64,000 bases of DNA from JABJAG01 sp965222215 (lineage in GTDB: Bacteria; Pseudomonadota; Alphaproteobacteria; UBA6615): contig OZ244931.1 in the NCBI GenBank assembly GCA_965222215.1, positions 1,612,001 through 1,676,000 on the forward strand. Direction: 5' to 3'. The notes under the pieces were generated by a model. That model did not search any database. It saw nothing but the letters and a program-made list of their open reading frames with translations, and was not told the DNA's origin. Below are positions 8,211-16,300 of this stretch, piece by piece. Position numbers and translations under genes: made by a program. Each line of letters begins with the position of its first letter. The first letter of the stretch is position 1.

Positions 8211-9659
8211 ATGGACGTCGTTGAAGTAAAGAATGAAGGCCTTGAGCGTGACTTCAAGATCACCGTTGCGGCGGCTGATATCGAGCAGCGCGTGGACGAA
8301 CGTATTGCCGAGGTCGGCAAGACGGCGAATCTCCCCGGTTTTCGACCGGGCAAGGTGCCACAGAAAATCCTGAAGCAGCGCTTCGGCTCCGCCGTCATGG
8401 GCGAGGTGCTCGAGGCCGCAGTCCAGGAAACTTCGCAGGAAGTGCTGAGCGAGCGTGGCCTGCGCCCCGCCGGCCAGCCGAAGATCGAGGTGGTTTCTTT
8501 CGACGAAGGCAAGGACCTGGAATACGACCTGTCGATCGAAATTCTGCCCGACATCGGCGATGTCGACCTTTCGGGGTTGTCGCTGGAGCGCATCAAGGTC
8601 GTTCCGACCGATGCCGAAATTGCCGATGCGATTGATCGCATCGTCCAGCAAAACCGCGAGACCAAGCCGATCGAGGACGTGCGACCGGTTGAGAAGGGCG
8701 ACGTCGTGGTCATCGATTTCGAGGGCAAGATCGACGGCGTGCCGTTCGACGGCGGCAAGGGTGACGGCATTCGGCTCGAAGTCGGATCCGACCAGTTTAT
8801 CCCGGGCTTCGAAGATCAGCTGATCGGTGCGGAGATCGACAAACAGCTCGATGTGAAGGTCGCGTTCCCCGAGGATTACGGCGTCGACGATCTTGCGGGC
8901 AAGGACGCGGTCTTCGACTGCACCGTCCGCGAAATTCACGAGGGCGTTGACGTCACGGTCGACGACGAGTTCGCGAAATCCCTGGGGATGGAAGACCTGG
9001 CGGCTCTCAAGTCGGCGATCTCCGACCAGCTCGGCCAGGAATACAATCGCCTGACTCGCGAGCGCACCAAGCGCGACCTGCTCGACAAGCTGGCCGACGG
9101 ATATGACTTCGGCGTTCCGCCGCGCATGGCCGGTGAGGAGTTCGACCAGATCTGGCAGCAGATCGAGGAAGCCAAGAAGAACGACCAGCTGGACGACGAC
9201 GACAAGGGCAAGTCGGACGACGAGCTCAAGGAGCAGTACCAGGAGATTGCCGAACGCCGCGTGCGCCTCGGCTTGCTGCTCTCCCATGTCGGCGAACAGA
9301 ACAACCTGAGCGTGACCCAGGAAGAGGTGAACCGGGCGATCATGGACCAGGCGCGGCAGATGCCGGGCCAGGAACAGATGGTGATCGACTTCTACCGCGA
9401 TAACCCGCAGGCCGCGGCATCGCTGCAGGCGCCGATCTTCGAGGACAAGGTTGTCGATTTCATTCTCGAGATGGCGGATGTCACCGAGCGCGAAATGACC
9501 CCCGAAGAACTGAACGAACTCGCCGAGAGCGAAGCCAAGGGCGGCGACGCGAAGGCCGAGGAAGAGAAAAAACCGGCGAAGAAAAAACCGGCCAAGAAGA
9601 AGGCGGCGGCGAAGAAACCGGCAGCGAAGAAGGACGAGAAGGATAAGAAATCCGAGTAG
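8211..9659 (+). CDS. tig: Trigger factor, ribosome-bound chaperone and prolyl isomerase
   Basis: First chaperone to meet nascent chains at the ribosome exit. The N-terminal ribosome-binding domain (about 1-145) has the signature GFRPGKVPQ. It is followed by an FKBP-type PPIase domain (about 150-245, with KGDVVVIDFEG) and a helical C-terminal chaperone domain to about residue 430. The last 40 residues form a Lys/Ala/Pro repeat of KKPAKK and KKAAAKK units, making the protein 482 residues against about 430-450 for many relatives. The next genes are clpP and clpX, the classic order. The ATG is chosen from the conserved N-terminus. Confidence 0.97.
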   Translation: MDVVEVKNEGLERDFKITVAAADIEQRVDERIAEVGKTANLPGFRPGKVPQKILKQRFGSAVMGEVLEAAVQETSQEVLSERGLRPAGQPKIEVVSFDEGKDLEYDLSIEILPDIGDVDLSGLSLERIKVVPTDAEIADAIDRIVQQNRETKPIEDVRPVEKGDVVVIDFEGKIDGVPFDGGKGDGIRLEVGSDQFIPGFEDQLIGAEIDKQLDVKVAFPEDYGVDDLAGKDAVFDCTVREIHEGVDVTVDDEFAKSLGMEDLAALKSAISDQLGQEYNRLTRERTKRDLLDKLADGYDFGVPPRMAGEEFDQIWQQIEEAKKNDQLDDDDKGKSDDELKEQYQEIAERRVRLGLLLSHVGEQNNLSVTQEEVNRAIMDQARQMPGQEQMVIDFYRDNPQAAASLQAPIFEDKVVDFILEMADVTEREMTPEELNELAESEAKGGDAKAEEEKKPAKKKPAKKKAAAKKPAAKKDEKDKKSE

Positions 9660-9676
9660 GCTGCGAAGACGCCAGT

Positions 9677-9704
9677 CTTGCGCGGACTCGCCTGAAGCCT
9701 ATCT
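9677..9704 (+). promoter_or_regulatory. Heat-shock (RpoH-type) promoter of clpP
   Basis: CTTG, a 17-base gap, then CCTATCT, matching the alphaproteobacterial sigma-32 pattern CTTG-N17/18-CYTATNT. The predicted start is near 9711, about 40 bases upstream of the clpP ATG. Heat-shock control of clpP is usual; the site is called by eye. Confidence 0.5.
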
Positions 9705-9752
9705 CTTTAGGACAGCAAATACAGATACCCATGGTTCCGTCGGGGGTGCCCG

Positions 9753-10412
9753 ATGGACGGAGTTACGCAAAATATGCCGATTGATGACACCACGCGCATG
9801 AACGCGCTCGTTCCCATGGTCGTCGAGCAGACCAACCGCGGTGAACGCGCATATGATATCTACTCGCGCCTGCTGAAGGAGCGGATCATCTTCCTGACCG
9901 GTCCGGTCGGCGATGAGGTGGCGAGCCTGATCTGCGCGCAGCTCCTGTTCCTTGAGGCGGAGAACCCGAACAAGGACATCAGCTTCTACATCAACTCGCC
10001 GGGCGGCGTCGTTACGTCGGGTCTGTCGATCTACGACACCATGCAGTACATCCGCCCCGACGTTGCCACGCTTTGCGTTGGCCAGGCCGCCTCGATGGGC
10101 TCGCTGCTTCTGGCGGGCGGGGCGAAGGGCAAGCGCTTTGCGCTGCCGAATGCGCGCATCATGGTCCATCAGCCTTCCGGCGGTTTTCAGGGGCAGGCGA
10201 CGGATATCGAGATCCACGCCCAGGAAATCCTGAAGATCCGCGCACGCCTCAACGAGATTTATTCCGAGCATACCGGGCAGGACGTGGAAGCGATCGCGGA
10301 CGCTCTGGAGCGCGACAAATTCTACACCGCCGGTGAAGCGAAGGATTTCGGGCTCATCGACGAGGTGGTTTCCAAGCGCCCGGAAACGGACGCTGAAAGC
10401 GAGAGTGAGTAA
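9753..10412 (+). CDS. clpP: ATP-dependent Clp protease proteolytic subunit
   Basis: Forms the tetradecameric serine-protease barrel that degrades substrates unfolded by ClpX or ClpA. The catalytic triad is complete: S114 in GQAASMGS, H139 in RIMVHQPSGG and D188 in LERDKF. The ATG at 9753 has GGGGGT in front; ATGs at 9774 and 9798 are possible and would only shorten the propeptide. The Ser/Glu-rich C-terminal tail ends in ESESE. It is followed by clpX after 155 bases, and a heat-shock-type promoter precedes it. Confidence 0.97.
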   Translation: MDGVTQNMPIDDTTRMNALVPMVVEQTNRGERAYDIYSRLLKERIIFLTGPVGDEVASLICAQLLFLEAENPNKDISFYINSPGGVVTSGLSIYDTMQYIRPDVATLCVGQAASMGSLLLAGGAKGKRFALPNARIMVHQPSGGFQGQATDIEIHAQEILKIRARLNEIYSEHTGQDVEAIADALERDKFYTAGEAKDFGLIDEVVSKRPETDAESESE

Positions 10413-10567
10413 GGGATAGCCCGTATTATGCAGGCGGCCGGCGAAGAACGGATTTAACTAAATATTGATCGCTTGCCGTTAGCTATTGTTCAATCGGGTC
10501 TGTTAGTGATTCGCCCTGCGCGGGGCAATCGGCCAGACGTAACGCCCCAGCACGGGACACAAGGTAT

Positions 10568-11833
10568 ATGAGCAAGACCGGGAACGGTGATTCCAAGAAC
10601 ACCCTCTACTGCTCTTTCTGCGGAAAAAGTCAGCACGAGGTCCGCAAACTGATCGCGGGTCCGACGGTGTTCATCTGCGACGAATGCGTCGAACTCTGCA
10701 TGGACATCATCCGTGAAGAGCACAAGTCGACGCTGGTTAAATCGCGCGACGGTGTGCCGACCCCGAAGGAAATCTGCGAGGTCCTCGACGACTACGTGAT
10801 CGGCCAGGATCAGGCCAAGCGTGTTCTCTCGGTTGCCGTGCACAACCACTACAAGCGTCTCAGCACCGCGCCGAAGGGCAACGAGGTCGAGATCGCGAAA
10901 TCGAACATCCTGCTGATCGGACCGACGGGCTGCGGCAAGACGCTGCTGGCGCAAACGCTGGCGCGCATCCTCGACGTGCCGTTCACGATGGCCGACGCCA
11001 CCACGCTGACCGAAGCCGGCTACGTGGGCGAGGACGTCGAGAACATCATCCTGAAGTTGCTGCAGTCCGCCGATTACAACGTCGAGCGTGCGCAGCGCGG
11101 CATCGTCTACATCGACGAGGTCGACAAGATCAGCCGCAAGTCCGACAACCCGTCGATCACCCGCGACGTGTCGGGTGAGGGCGTGCAGCAGGCGCTGCTG
11201 AAGATCATGGAGGGCACCGTCGCCTCCGTGCCGCCGCAGGGCGGGCGCAAGCATCCGCAACAGGAGTTCCTGCAGGTCGACACCACGAACATCCTGTTCA
11301 TCGTCGGCGGCGCGTTCGCCGGCCTCGACAAGATCATTTCCTCGCGCGGCAAGGACACGGCGATCGGCTTCGGTGCCGACGTGCAGAGCCCGGACGATCG
11401 CCAGCAGGGTGAAATCCTGAGCGAGGTCGAGCCGGAAGATTTGCTCAAGTTCGGCCTGATCCCTGAGTTCGTTGGCCGCCTGCCGGTCATCGCGACCCTG
11501 GGCGATCTCGACGAGGATGCGCTGATACAGATCCTGACCCAGCCGAAGAACGCGCTGGTGAAGCAGTACCAGCGCTTGTTCGAGATGGAAGGCGTTGAGT
11601 TGAGTTTCGCCGAGGATTCGCTGGCCGCGATTTCCAAGAAGGCGATTGCCCGCAAGACGGGCGCACGCGGTCTGCGCTCGATCATGGAGACGATCCTGCT
11701 CGACACGATGTTCGACCTGCCGGGCATGGACGGGGTCGAGGAGGTGGTAATCAACGGCGAGGTTGTCGAAGGCAACGCGGCACCGCTTCACATTTATGCG
11801 GACAAGCACGAAGATCTTGAGACGAGCGCCTGA
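10568..11833 (+). CDS. clpX: Clp protease ATP-binding unfoldase ClpX
   Basis: AAA+ hexamer that unfolds substrates and feeds ClpP. The N-terminal zinc-binding domain has C15-x2-C18 and C37-x2-C40. Walker A is GPTGCGKT (118-125), the pore loop GYVGEDVE (151-158) and Walker B IVYIDE (179-184). The IGF loop (AIGFGAD) that docks on ClpP is present. The 421-residue length is standard. The 155-base gap after clpP is AT-richer than its surroundings, so it may have its own promoter, although none was clear. Confidence 0.98.
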   Translation: MSKTGNGDSKNTLYCSFCGKSQHEVRKLIAGPTVFICDECVELCMDIIREEHKSTLVKSRDGVPTPKEICEVLDDYVIGQDQAKRVLSVAVHNHYKRLSTAPKGNEVEIAKSNILLIGPTGCGKTLLAQTLARILDVPFTMADATTLTEAGYVGEDVENIILKLLQSADYNVERAQRGIVYIDEVDKISRKSDNPSITRDVSGEGVQQALLKIMEGTVASVPPQGGRKHPQQEFLQVDTTNILFIVGGAFAGLDKIISSRGKDTAIGFGADVQSPDDRQQGEILSEVEPEDLLKFGLIPEFVGRLPVIATLGDLDEDALIQILTQPKNALVKQYQRLFEMEGVELSFAEDSLAAISKKAIARKTGARGLRSIMETILLDTMFDLPGMDGVEEVVINGEVVEGNAAPLHIYADKHEDLETSA

Positions 11834-11851
11834 CCGGCCACAAGTTCTTGT

Positions 11852-11873
11852 GCCTGCACGGTTTTGTGCGGGC
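11852..11873 (+). terminator. Possible clpX terminator
   Basis: An 8-bp stem with one G-T pair (GCCTGCAC / GTGCGGGC) around a 6-base loop, 18 bases after the clpX stop. The following sequence (TTGATTA) is a poor T-tract, so the call is tentative. Confidence 0.4.
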
Positions 11874-11907
11874 TTGATTACCGCACTGCAAAAACCCAAT
11901 TATTAGG

Positions 11908-11934
11908 ACGTGGCGCGACTCGTGCGTGCCACGT
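11908..11934. promoter_or_regulatory. Inverted repeat in the lon upstream region
   Basis: ACGTGGC and GCCACGT form a perfect 7-bp dyad across 13 bases, about 80 bp before lon. It may be an operator or a hairpin; nothing more can be said from sequence. Confidence 0.35.
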
Positions 11935-11948
11935 TTCCTGTCTCTGGG

Positions 11949-11976
11949 CCGTAAACCCGTCTTCAACGATTTACGG
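11949..11976. promoter_or_regulatory. Second inverted repeat before lon
   Basis: CCGTAAA and TTTACGG form a perfect 7-bp dyad across 14 bases, ending 39 bases before the lon ATG. Together with the upstream dyad it gives the 182-base lon upstream region an unusually structured look. Confidence 0.35.
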
Positions 11977-12015
11977 TTAATCTAGACGCTCTGTTACGCC
12001 GATCCGGACCCCGAT

Positions 12016-14430
12016 ATGACTGATTTGACCAAAGGCGCCCTTTTCCCTGTTCTGCCGCTGCGCGACATTGTCGTGTTTCCGCACATGATCGTGCCCCTGT
12101 TCGTGGGGCGTGAGAAATCGGTGCGTGCGCTGGAAGACGTGATGCAGGAGGACAAGCAGATCCTGCTGCTCACCCAGAAGGACGCCGCACAGGACGATCC
12201 CTCGCCGGAAGATCTCTTCACGGTCGGCACCATCGGCACGATCCTGCAGCTTCTCAAGCTGCCGGACGGCACGGTCAAGGTGCTGGTCGAAGGCGGTGAG
12301 CGGGCGTCGATCGCCGAATTCACCGACAATGACGAATTTTTCCAGGCGTTTGCGGAAATCCTGCCGGAAGAAGAGGTGGACGAGAAGGAGTCCGAAGCGC
12401 TCGCGCGTTCGGTGGTCACCCAGTTCGAGCAGTACATCAAACTCAACCGCAAGATTCCGCCCGAGGTTCTGGTCTCGATCAACCAGATCGAGGAGCCGAG
12501 CAAGCTCGCCGACACGGTGGCATCGCACCTGTCGCTCAAGATCCCCGAGAAGCAGGAGTTGCTCGAAGCCGAAACCGTCCAGAAGCGGCTGGAGAAGATC
12601 TACAGCTTCATGGAAGGCGAGATCGGCGTGCTGCAGGTCGAAAAGCGCATCCGTTCGCGCGTGAAGCGCCAGATGGAGAAGACCCAGCGCGAGTATTATC
12701 TCAACGAACAGCTCAAGGCGATCCAGAAAGAACTCGGCGAAACCGAGGACGGCCGCGACGAACTTCAGGAACTCGAAGAGAAGATCGAGAAGACCAAATT
12801 CACCAAGGAAGCACGCGAGAAGGCCGGGCAGGAGCTCAAGAAGCTCCGCAATATGAGCCCGATGTCGGCGGAAGCGACCGTGGTGCGCAACTATCTCGAC
12901 TGGATGACCACCATCCCGTGGAAGAAGCGCTCGCGGGTGAAGAAGGATATCAACGCTGCCCACGACGTGCTGAACGAGGACCATTACGGTCTCGACAAGG
13001 TTAAGGAGCGTATCCTTGAGTACCTTGCCGTCCAGCAGCGCATGAACAAGCTGAAGGGCCCGATCCTGTGCCTCGTCGGCCCTCCGGGTGTCGGCAAGAC
13101 CTCGCTGGGCAAGTCGGTCGCCCGTGCGACGGGCCGCAAGTTCGTGCGTATGTCGCTCGGCGGCGTGCGTGACGAGGCCGAGGTTCGCGGTCACCGCCGG
13201 ACCTACATCGGCTCCATGCCGGGCAAGGTCATCCAGGGCATGAAGAAGGCCGGGACGTCGAACCCGCTCTTCCTGCTCGACGAGATCGACAAGCTGGGTG
13301 CGGACTGGCGCGGCGACCCGTCGTCGGCGCTGCTCGAGGTGCTCGATCCGGAACAGAACCACACCTTCCAGGACCATTACCTGGAAGTGGATTACGACCT
13401 GTCGGACGTGATGTTCGTCTGCACGGCCAACAGCATGCGCATGCCGCAGCCGCTGTTGGACCGCATGGAGATCATCCGCATCCCCGGCTACACCGAGGAC
13501 GAGAAGGTTGAGATCGCCAAGCGGCACCTCATCCCCAAGCAGATCGAGGAGAACGGCCTCAAGGACGACGAGTGGTCGATTTCCGACACAGGCCTGCGCG
13601 ACCTGATCCGTTACTACACGCGCGAAGCGGGTGTTCGCAGCCTGGAACGCGAGATCGCCAACCTCGCGCGCAAGGCCGTGAAGGAGATCGCGGTCGAAAA
13701 GGACGTCGAGAGCGTCAAGGTCACGGTGAAGAACCTCGACAAGTATGCCGGTGTGCGGAAGTTCCGCTTCGGCGAGACCGAGGAAGACGATCTGGTCGGT
13801 GTTGTGACCGGCCTGGCGTGGACCGAGGTCGGCGGCGAACTGCTGACCGTCGAGGCCATCCTGGTCCCCGGCAAGGGCAAGATGTCGATCACCGGCAAGC
13901 TGGGCGACGTCATGCAGGAATCGGTACAGGCGGCGAACGCCTATGTTCGTGCCCGGGCTGTCCAGTTCGGGATCGAGCCGCCGCTGTTCGAGCGGCGCGA
14001 TATCCACGTCCACGTGCCCGAAGGTGCGGTTCCCAAGGACGGTCCGTCGGCCGGCGTGGCGATGATTACCTCGATGGTTTCGGTGTTGACCCAAAACCCG
14101 ATCCGCAAGGATGTGGCGATGACGGGCGAAATCACCCTGCGCGGCCGGGTGCTGCCGATCGGCGGCCTGAAGGAGAAGCTCCTCGCAGCGCTGCGCGGCG
14201 GCGTGAAGACGGTGATCATCCCGAAGGACAACGAGAAAGACCTCGCGGACATCCCCGACAACGTGAAGAAGGGGCTGGAGATCATCGCGGCGGCCACCGT
14301 CGACGAGGTTCTGCAACACGCCCTGACGCAGCCGCTCGTGCCCATCGAATGGGACGAATCGGCTCACGACTCGGCCCCGGTTTCGAGCCCGGATGACGAG
14401 TCGGAAGGCCCCGGGGTCGTCCGCCACTAG
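12016..14430 (+). CDS. lon: ATP-dependent protease La
   Basis: Soluble AAA+ protease that degrades misfolded and regulatory proteins. The N-terminal LAN domain (about 10-205, starting FPVLPLRDIVVFP) is followed by a coiled segment, the AAA+ module with Walker A GPPGVGKT (355-362) and FLLDEIDK, and the protease domain. The catalytic dyad is S678 in KDGPSAGVAM and K721 in GGLKEK. The 804-residue length is typical. The short acidic tail ends in ESEGPGVVRH. It is followed by hup, the usual lon-hup order. Confidence 0.98.
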   Translation: MTDLTKGALFPVLPLRDIVVFPHMIVPLFVGREKSVRALEDVMQEDKQILLLTQKDAAQDDPSPEDLFTVGTIGTILQLLKLPDGTVKVLVEGGERASIAEFTDNDEFFQAFAEILPEEEVDEKESEALARSVVTQFEQYIKLNRKIPPEVLVSINQIEEPSKLADTVASHLSLKIPEKQELLEAETVQKRLEKIYSFMEGEIGVLQVEKRIRSRVKRQMEKTQREYYLNEQLKAIQKELGETEDGRDELQELEEKIEKTKFTKEAREKAGQELKKLRNMSPMSAEATVVRNYLDWMTTIPWKKRSRVKKDINAAHDVLNEDHYGLDKVKERILEYLAVQQRMNKLKGPILCLVGPPGVGKTSLGKSVARATGRKFVRMSLGGVRDEAEVRGHRRTYIGSMPGKVIQGMKKAGTSNPLFLLDEIDKLGADWRGDPSSALLEVLDPEQNHTFQDHYLEVDYDLSDVMFVCTANSMRMPQPLLDRMEIIRIPGYTEDEKVEIAKRHLIPKQIEENGLKDDEWSISDTGLRDLIRYYTREAGVRSLEREIANLARKAVKEIAVEKDVESVKVTVKNLDKYAGVRKFRFGETEEDDLVGVVTGLAWTEVGGELLTVEAILVPGKGKMSITGKLGDVMQESVQAANAYVRARAVQFGIEPPLFERRDIHVHVPEGAVPKDGPSAGVAMITSMVSVLTQNPIRKDVAMTGEITLRGRVLPIGGLKEKLLAALRGGVKTVIIPKDNEKDLADIPDNVKKGLEIIAAATVDEVLQHALTQPLVPIEWDESAHDSAPVSSPDDESEGPGVVRH

Positions 14431-14490
14431 GGCGACATTGGGGTTGACGCCGAGACAACCCCGATTCGTTGCGCCGGATTGCCGAAAAAC

Positions 14491-14504
14491 CCCGGATTTC
14501 CGGG
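14491..14504 (+). terminator. Weak hairpin after lon
   Basis: A 5-bp CCCGG/CCGGG stem with an ATTT loop, followed by CCCTTTTGA. It is too short to be certain but lies where a lon terminator would be expected. Confidence 0.3.
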
Positions 14505-14513
14505 CCCTTTTGA

Positions 14514-14543
14514 TTGACGGCCCGGAATCCGCGCTCCTAGACT
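14514..14543 (+). promoter_or_regulatory. Sigma-70-type promoter of hup
   Basis: TTGACG (-35), an 18-base spacer and TAGACT (-10). This predicts transcription from about 14550 and a 70-base leader before the HU start. Confidence 0.5.
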
Positions 14544-14606
14544 CCCCTCACTGTTTGGATTCGGGCTTTAGGCTCCAGACATCACAAATCCCGTGAACCA
14601 ACCCAT

Positions 14607-14613
14607 AAGGGGG
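14607..14613 (+). promoter_or_regulatory. Shine-Dalgarno sequence that fixes the HU start
   Basis: AAGGGGG lies 6 bases before the GTG at 14620. An upstream in-frame ATG at 14593 has no such sequence and would add nine residues not seen in HU proteins. Confidence 0.8.
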
Positions 14614-14619
14614 TCAAAC

Positions 14620-14892
14620 GTGAACAAGAACGATCTCATCGCTGCTGTTGCTGATTCCGCCGATCTGTCGAAGGCAGATGCCGGCAAGGCCGTCGACAGC
14701 GTCCTCGACAACATCACCGGCTCGCTCCAGAGCGGTAACGAAGTCCGCCTCGTCGGCTTCGGCACGTTCTCGGTCGCGCAGCGCAAGGCGACCACCGGCC
14801 GCAACCCGCAGACCGGTGCGACGATCCAGATCCCGGCTTCGAAGCAGCCGAAGTTCAAGGCCGGCAAGGCCCTGAAGGACGCGGTCAACTAA
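14620..14892 (+). CDS. hupB: DNA-binding protein HU
   Basis: Histone-like nucleoid protein that bends DNA as a dimer. The 90 residues begin V(M)NKNDLIAAVAD and show the conserved VRLVGFGTFSV strand, the GRNPQTG loop with the intercalating proline, and the FKAGKALKDAVN end. The GTG start is chosen from the Shine-Dalgarno position and the family length. It has its own promoter and a strong terminator, so it is a single-gene unit between lon and tRNA-Val. Confidence 0.97.
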   Translation: MNKNDLIAAVADSADLSKADAGKAVDSVLDNITGSLQSGNEVRLVGFGTFSVAQRKATTGRNPQTGATIQIPASKQPKFKAGKALKDAVN

Positions 14893-14913
14893 ACCGCTTC
14901 CATACCGTTATAG

Positions 14914-14949
14914 CGGGCCGGCTCCTCCGGGGGCCGGCCCGTTTTGTTT
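14914..14949 (+). terminator. hup rho-independent terminator
   Basis: A perfect 9-bp stem (CGGGCCGGC / GCCGGCCCG) with a 10-base loop, followed by TTTTGTTT, 22 bases after the HU stop. Confidence 0.93.
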
Positions 14950-14982
14950 GCGCGGCCCAATTGCGATACAACCGAAGGAGAA

Positions 14983-15058
14983 GGGCGGTTAGCTCAGCTG
15001 GCAGAGCATCTCGTTTACACCGAGAGGGTCGGCGGTTCGATCCCGTCACCGCCCACCA
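14983..15058 (+). tRNA. tRNA-Val (TAC)
   Basis: 76-nt cloverleaf. Acceptor stem GGGCGGT/ACCGCCC, D arm TAGCTCAGCTGGCAGAGCA, anticodon loop TTTACAC on a TCTCG/CGAGA stem (TAC at 15016-15018), T arm GTTCGATC and an encoded CCA. Confidence 0.98.
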
Positions 15059-15094
15059 GATATTGCGCGGCAGATCATCGGAAGGAGCCTCAGC

Positions 15095-16297
15095 ATGGCC
15101 AAGTCACCCCTCGAGGAGATGGGCACCCCCCTCTACTACATTGCAGGCAATGCCGAAGAAGCGGGTTTTCCGGTACCGCCGAACCCGCACGGCCAGTCCC
15201 TGCGGACATGGGTCCGCGCCCTGGCCGGCGGCATGCAGAAGGAGGCGCTGGTCGTCTCCGCGGCGACCGGGACGGCGTGGCGATTTGCCTGTGACGAGGG
15301 CGCGCATCTGGGCGGCTTCAACAAGGCGCCGAACCCGCTGACGTATCTCAGTGCAGGCATGATCGCGTCATACATGAACGAGATCACGGCGCTGGCCGAA
15401 CAGCGCAACATCGCGCTGCGCGACCTCGAACTGGTTCTGGAGAACTTCTATTACCGCGAGGGCGACTTCCGGAAGGGCACGATGAACAGCGGCGCCTTGC
15501 CGCCCGAACTGAACGTACACTGCCAGGCCGACTGCGACGACCAGACCCTCTCGACGCTGCTCTACGAGGCTGTTGCGGCCTCGCCGCTCAACGGGCTGGC
15601 GCGCGGCAGCCATCCGAGCCTGTTCAACCTCGTCCTCAACGGCACGGAGATCACGCCCGCCCAGGTGACGCCGCTCGATGCGGAACCCTTCGATGATCCG
15701 GGCGACAATTTCCCCAAGCTCGAACGCCTGGCCGACAGCCCGGCCGTTGACGATCTGATCGTCATGCTGGTCGACGAGGACGCCGCGCGCGAGGCCCACG
15801 CCAAGATCGAGACCGGCGGTCCCGACCTGGGCGAAGGCAAGCAGCTCCTGCACATGCACACGCGCTGCGTGCTGCGCGCGGACGGGGTGAAGGAGATCTT
15901 CAAGGAGCAGTACAATCCGGTTGCGCCGAGCTGGCGCTTCCTGTCGGCCGAGGATGGGCGCGCGCCCGACGCGGCGTCGCTGATTTCGGCGGGCATCGGC
16001 CTCTGCTTCATGACCCAGCTGGGCCGCTTCTCGCACATGGCGAAGCTGCCGCTCGACGGGTACCGGATCATCCAGGACACCCATTTCTCGCTGGGCGGCG
16101 CCTCGGGCGGTACCGGCAAGGCGGGCGAGGCCCAGCCGATCGAGACCCATGTCTTCATGGATACGGGCGAGGGGGTGACCGAGGACGACGCGCAGCAAAT
16201 TCTCGGCGTCGGCGAGCGAACCTGCTTCCTGCACGCCTTCTGCCGCGACGATGTGAAGGCGAAGGTCCGCGCGGCGAAGTCCGCGAAAGCGGCCTGA
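15095..16297 (+). CDS. Duplicated OsmC-family protein
   Basis: 400 residues with two OsmC/Ohr-like halves. The helix that starts each core is seen at about 79-105 (NPLTYLSAGMIASYM) and about 293-318 (ASLISAGIGLCFMTQLGRF). The second half keeps a candidate peroxidatic/resolving cysteine pair, C304 and C377 (the latter in GERTCFLHAFC). The first half has no cysteine in the matching places. OsmC/Ohr proteins reduce organic hydroperoxides; the substrate here is unknown. A GAAGGAG Shine-Dalgarno sequence precedes the ATG. It lies between tRNA-Val and a convergent oxidoreductase gene and has no operon partner. Confidence 0.65.
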   Translation: MAKSPLEEMGTPLYYIAGNAEEAGFPVPPNPHGQSLRTWVRALAGGMQKEALVVSAATGTAWRFACDEGAHLGGFNKAPNPLTYLSAGMIASYMNEITALAEQRNIALRDLELVLENFYYREGDFRKGTMNSGALPPELNVHCQADCDDQTLSTLLYEAVAASPLNGLARGSHPSLFNLVLNGTEITPAQVTPLDAEPFDDPGDNFPKLERLADSPAVDDLIVMLVDEDAAREAHAKIETGGPDLGEGKQLLHMHTRCVLRADGVKEIFKEQYNPVAPSWRFLSAEDGRAPDAASLISAGIGLCFMTQLGRFSHMAKLPLDGYRIIQDTHFSLGGASGGTGKAGEAQPIETHVFMDTGEGVTEDDAQQILGVGERTCFLHAFCRDDVKAKVRAAKSAKAA

Positions 16298-16300
16298 CGG

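Noticed and set aside
11977..14427. An 816-codon frame antisense to lon
   Set aside because: It mirrors lon codon by codon, and its translation has no domain.
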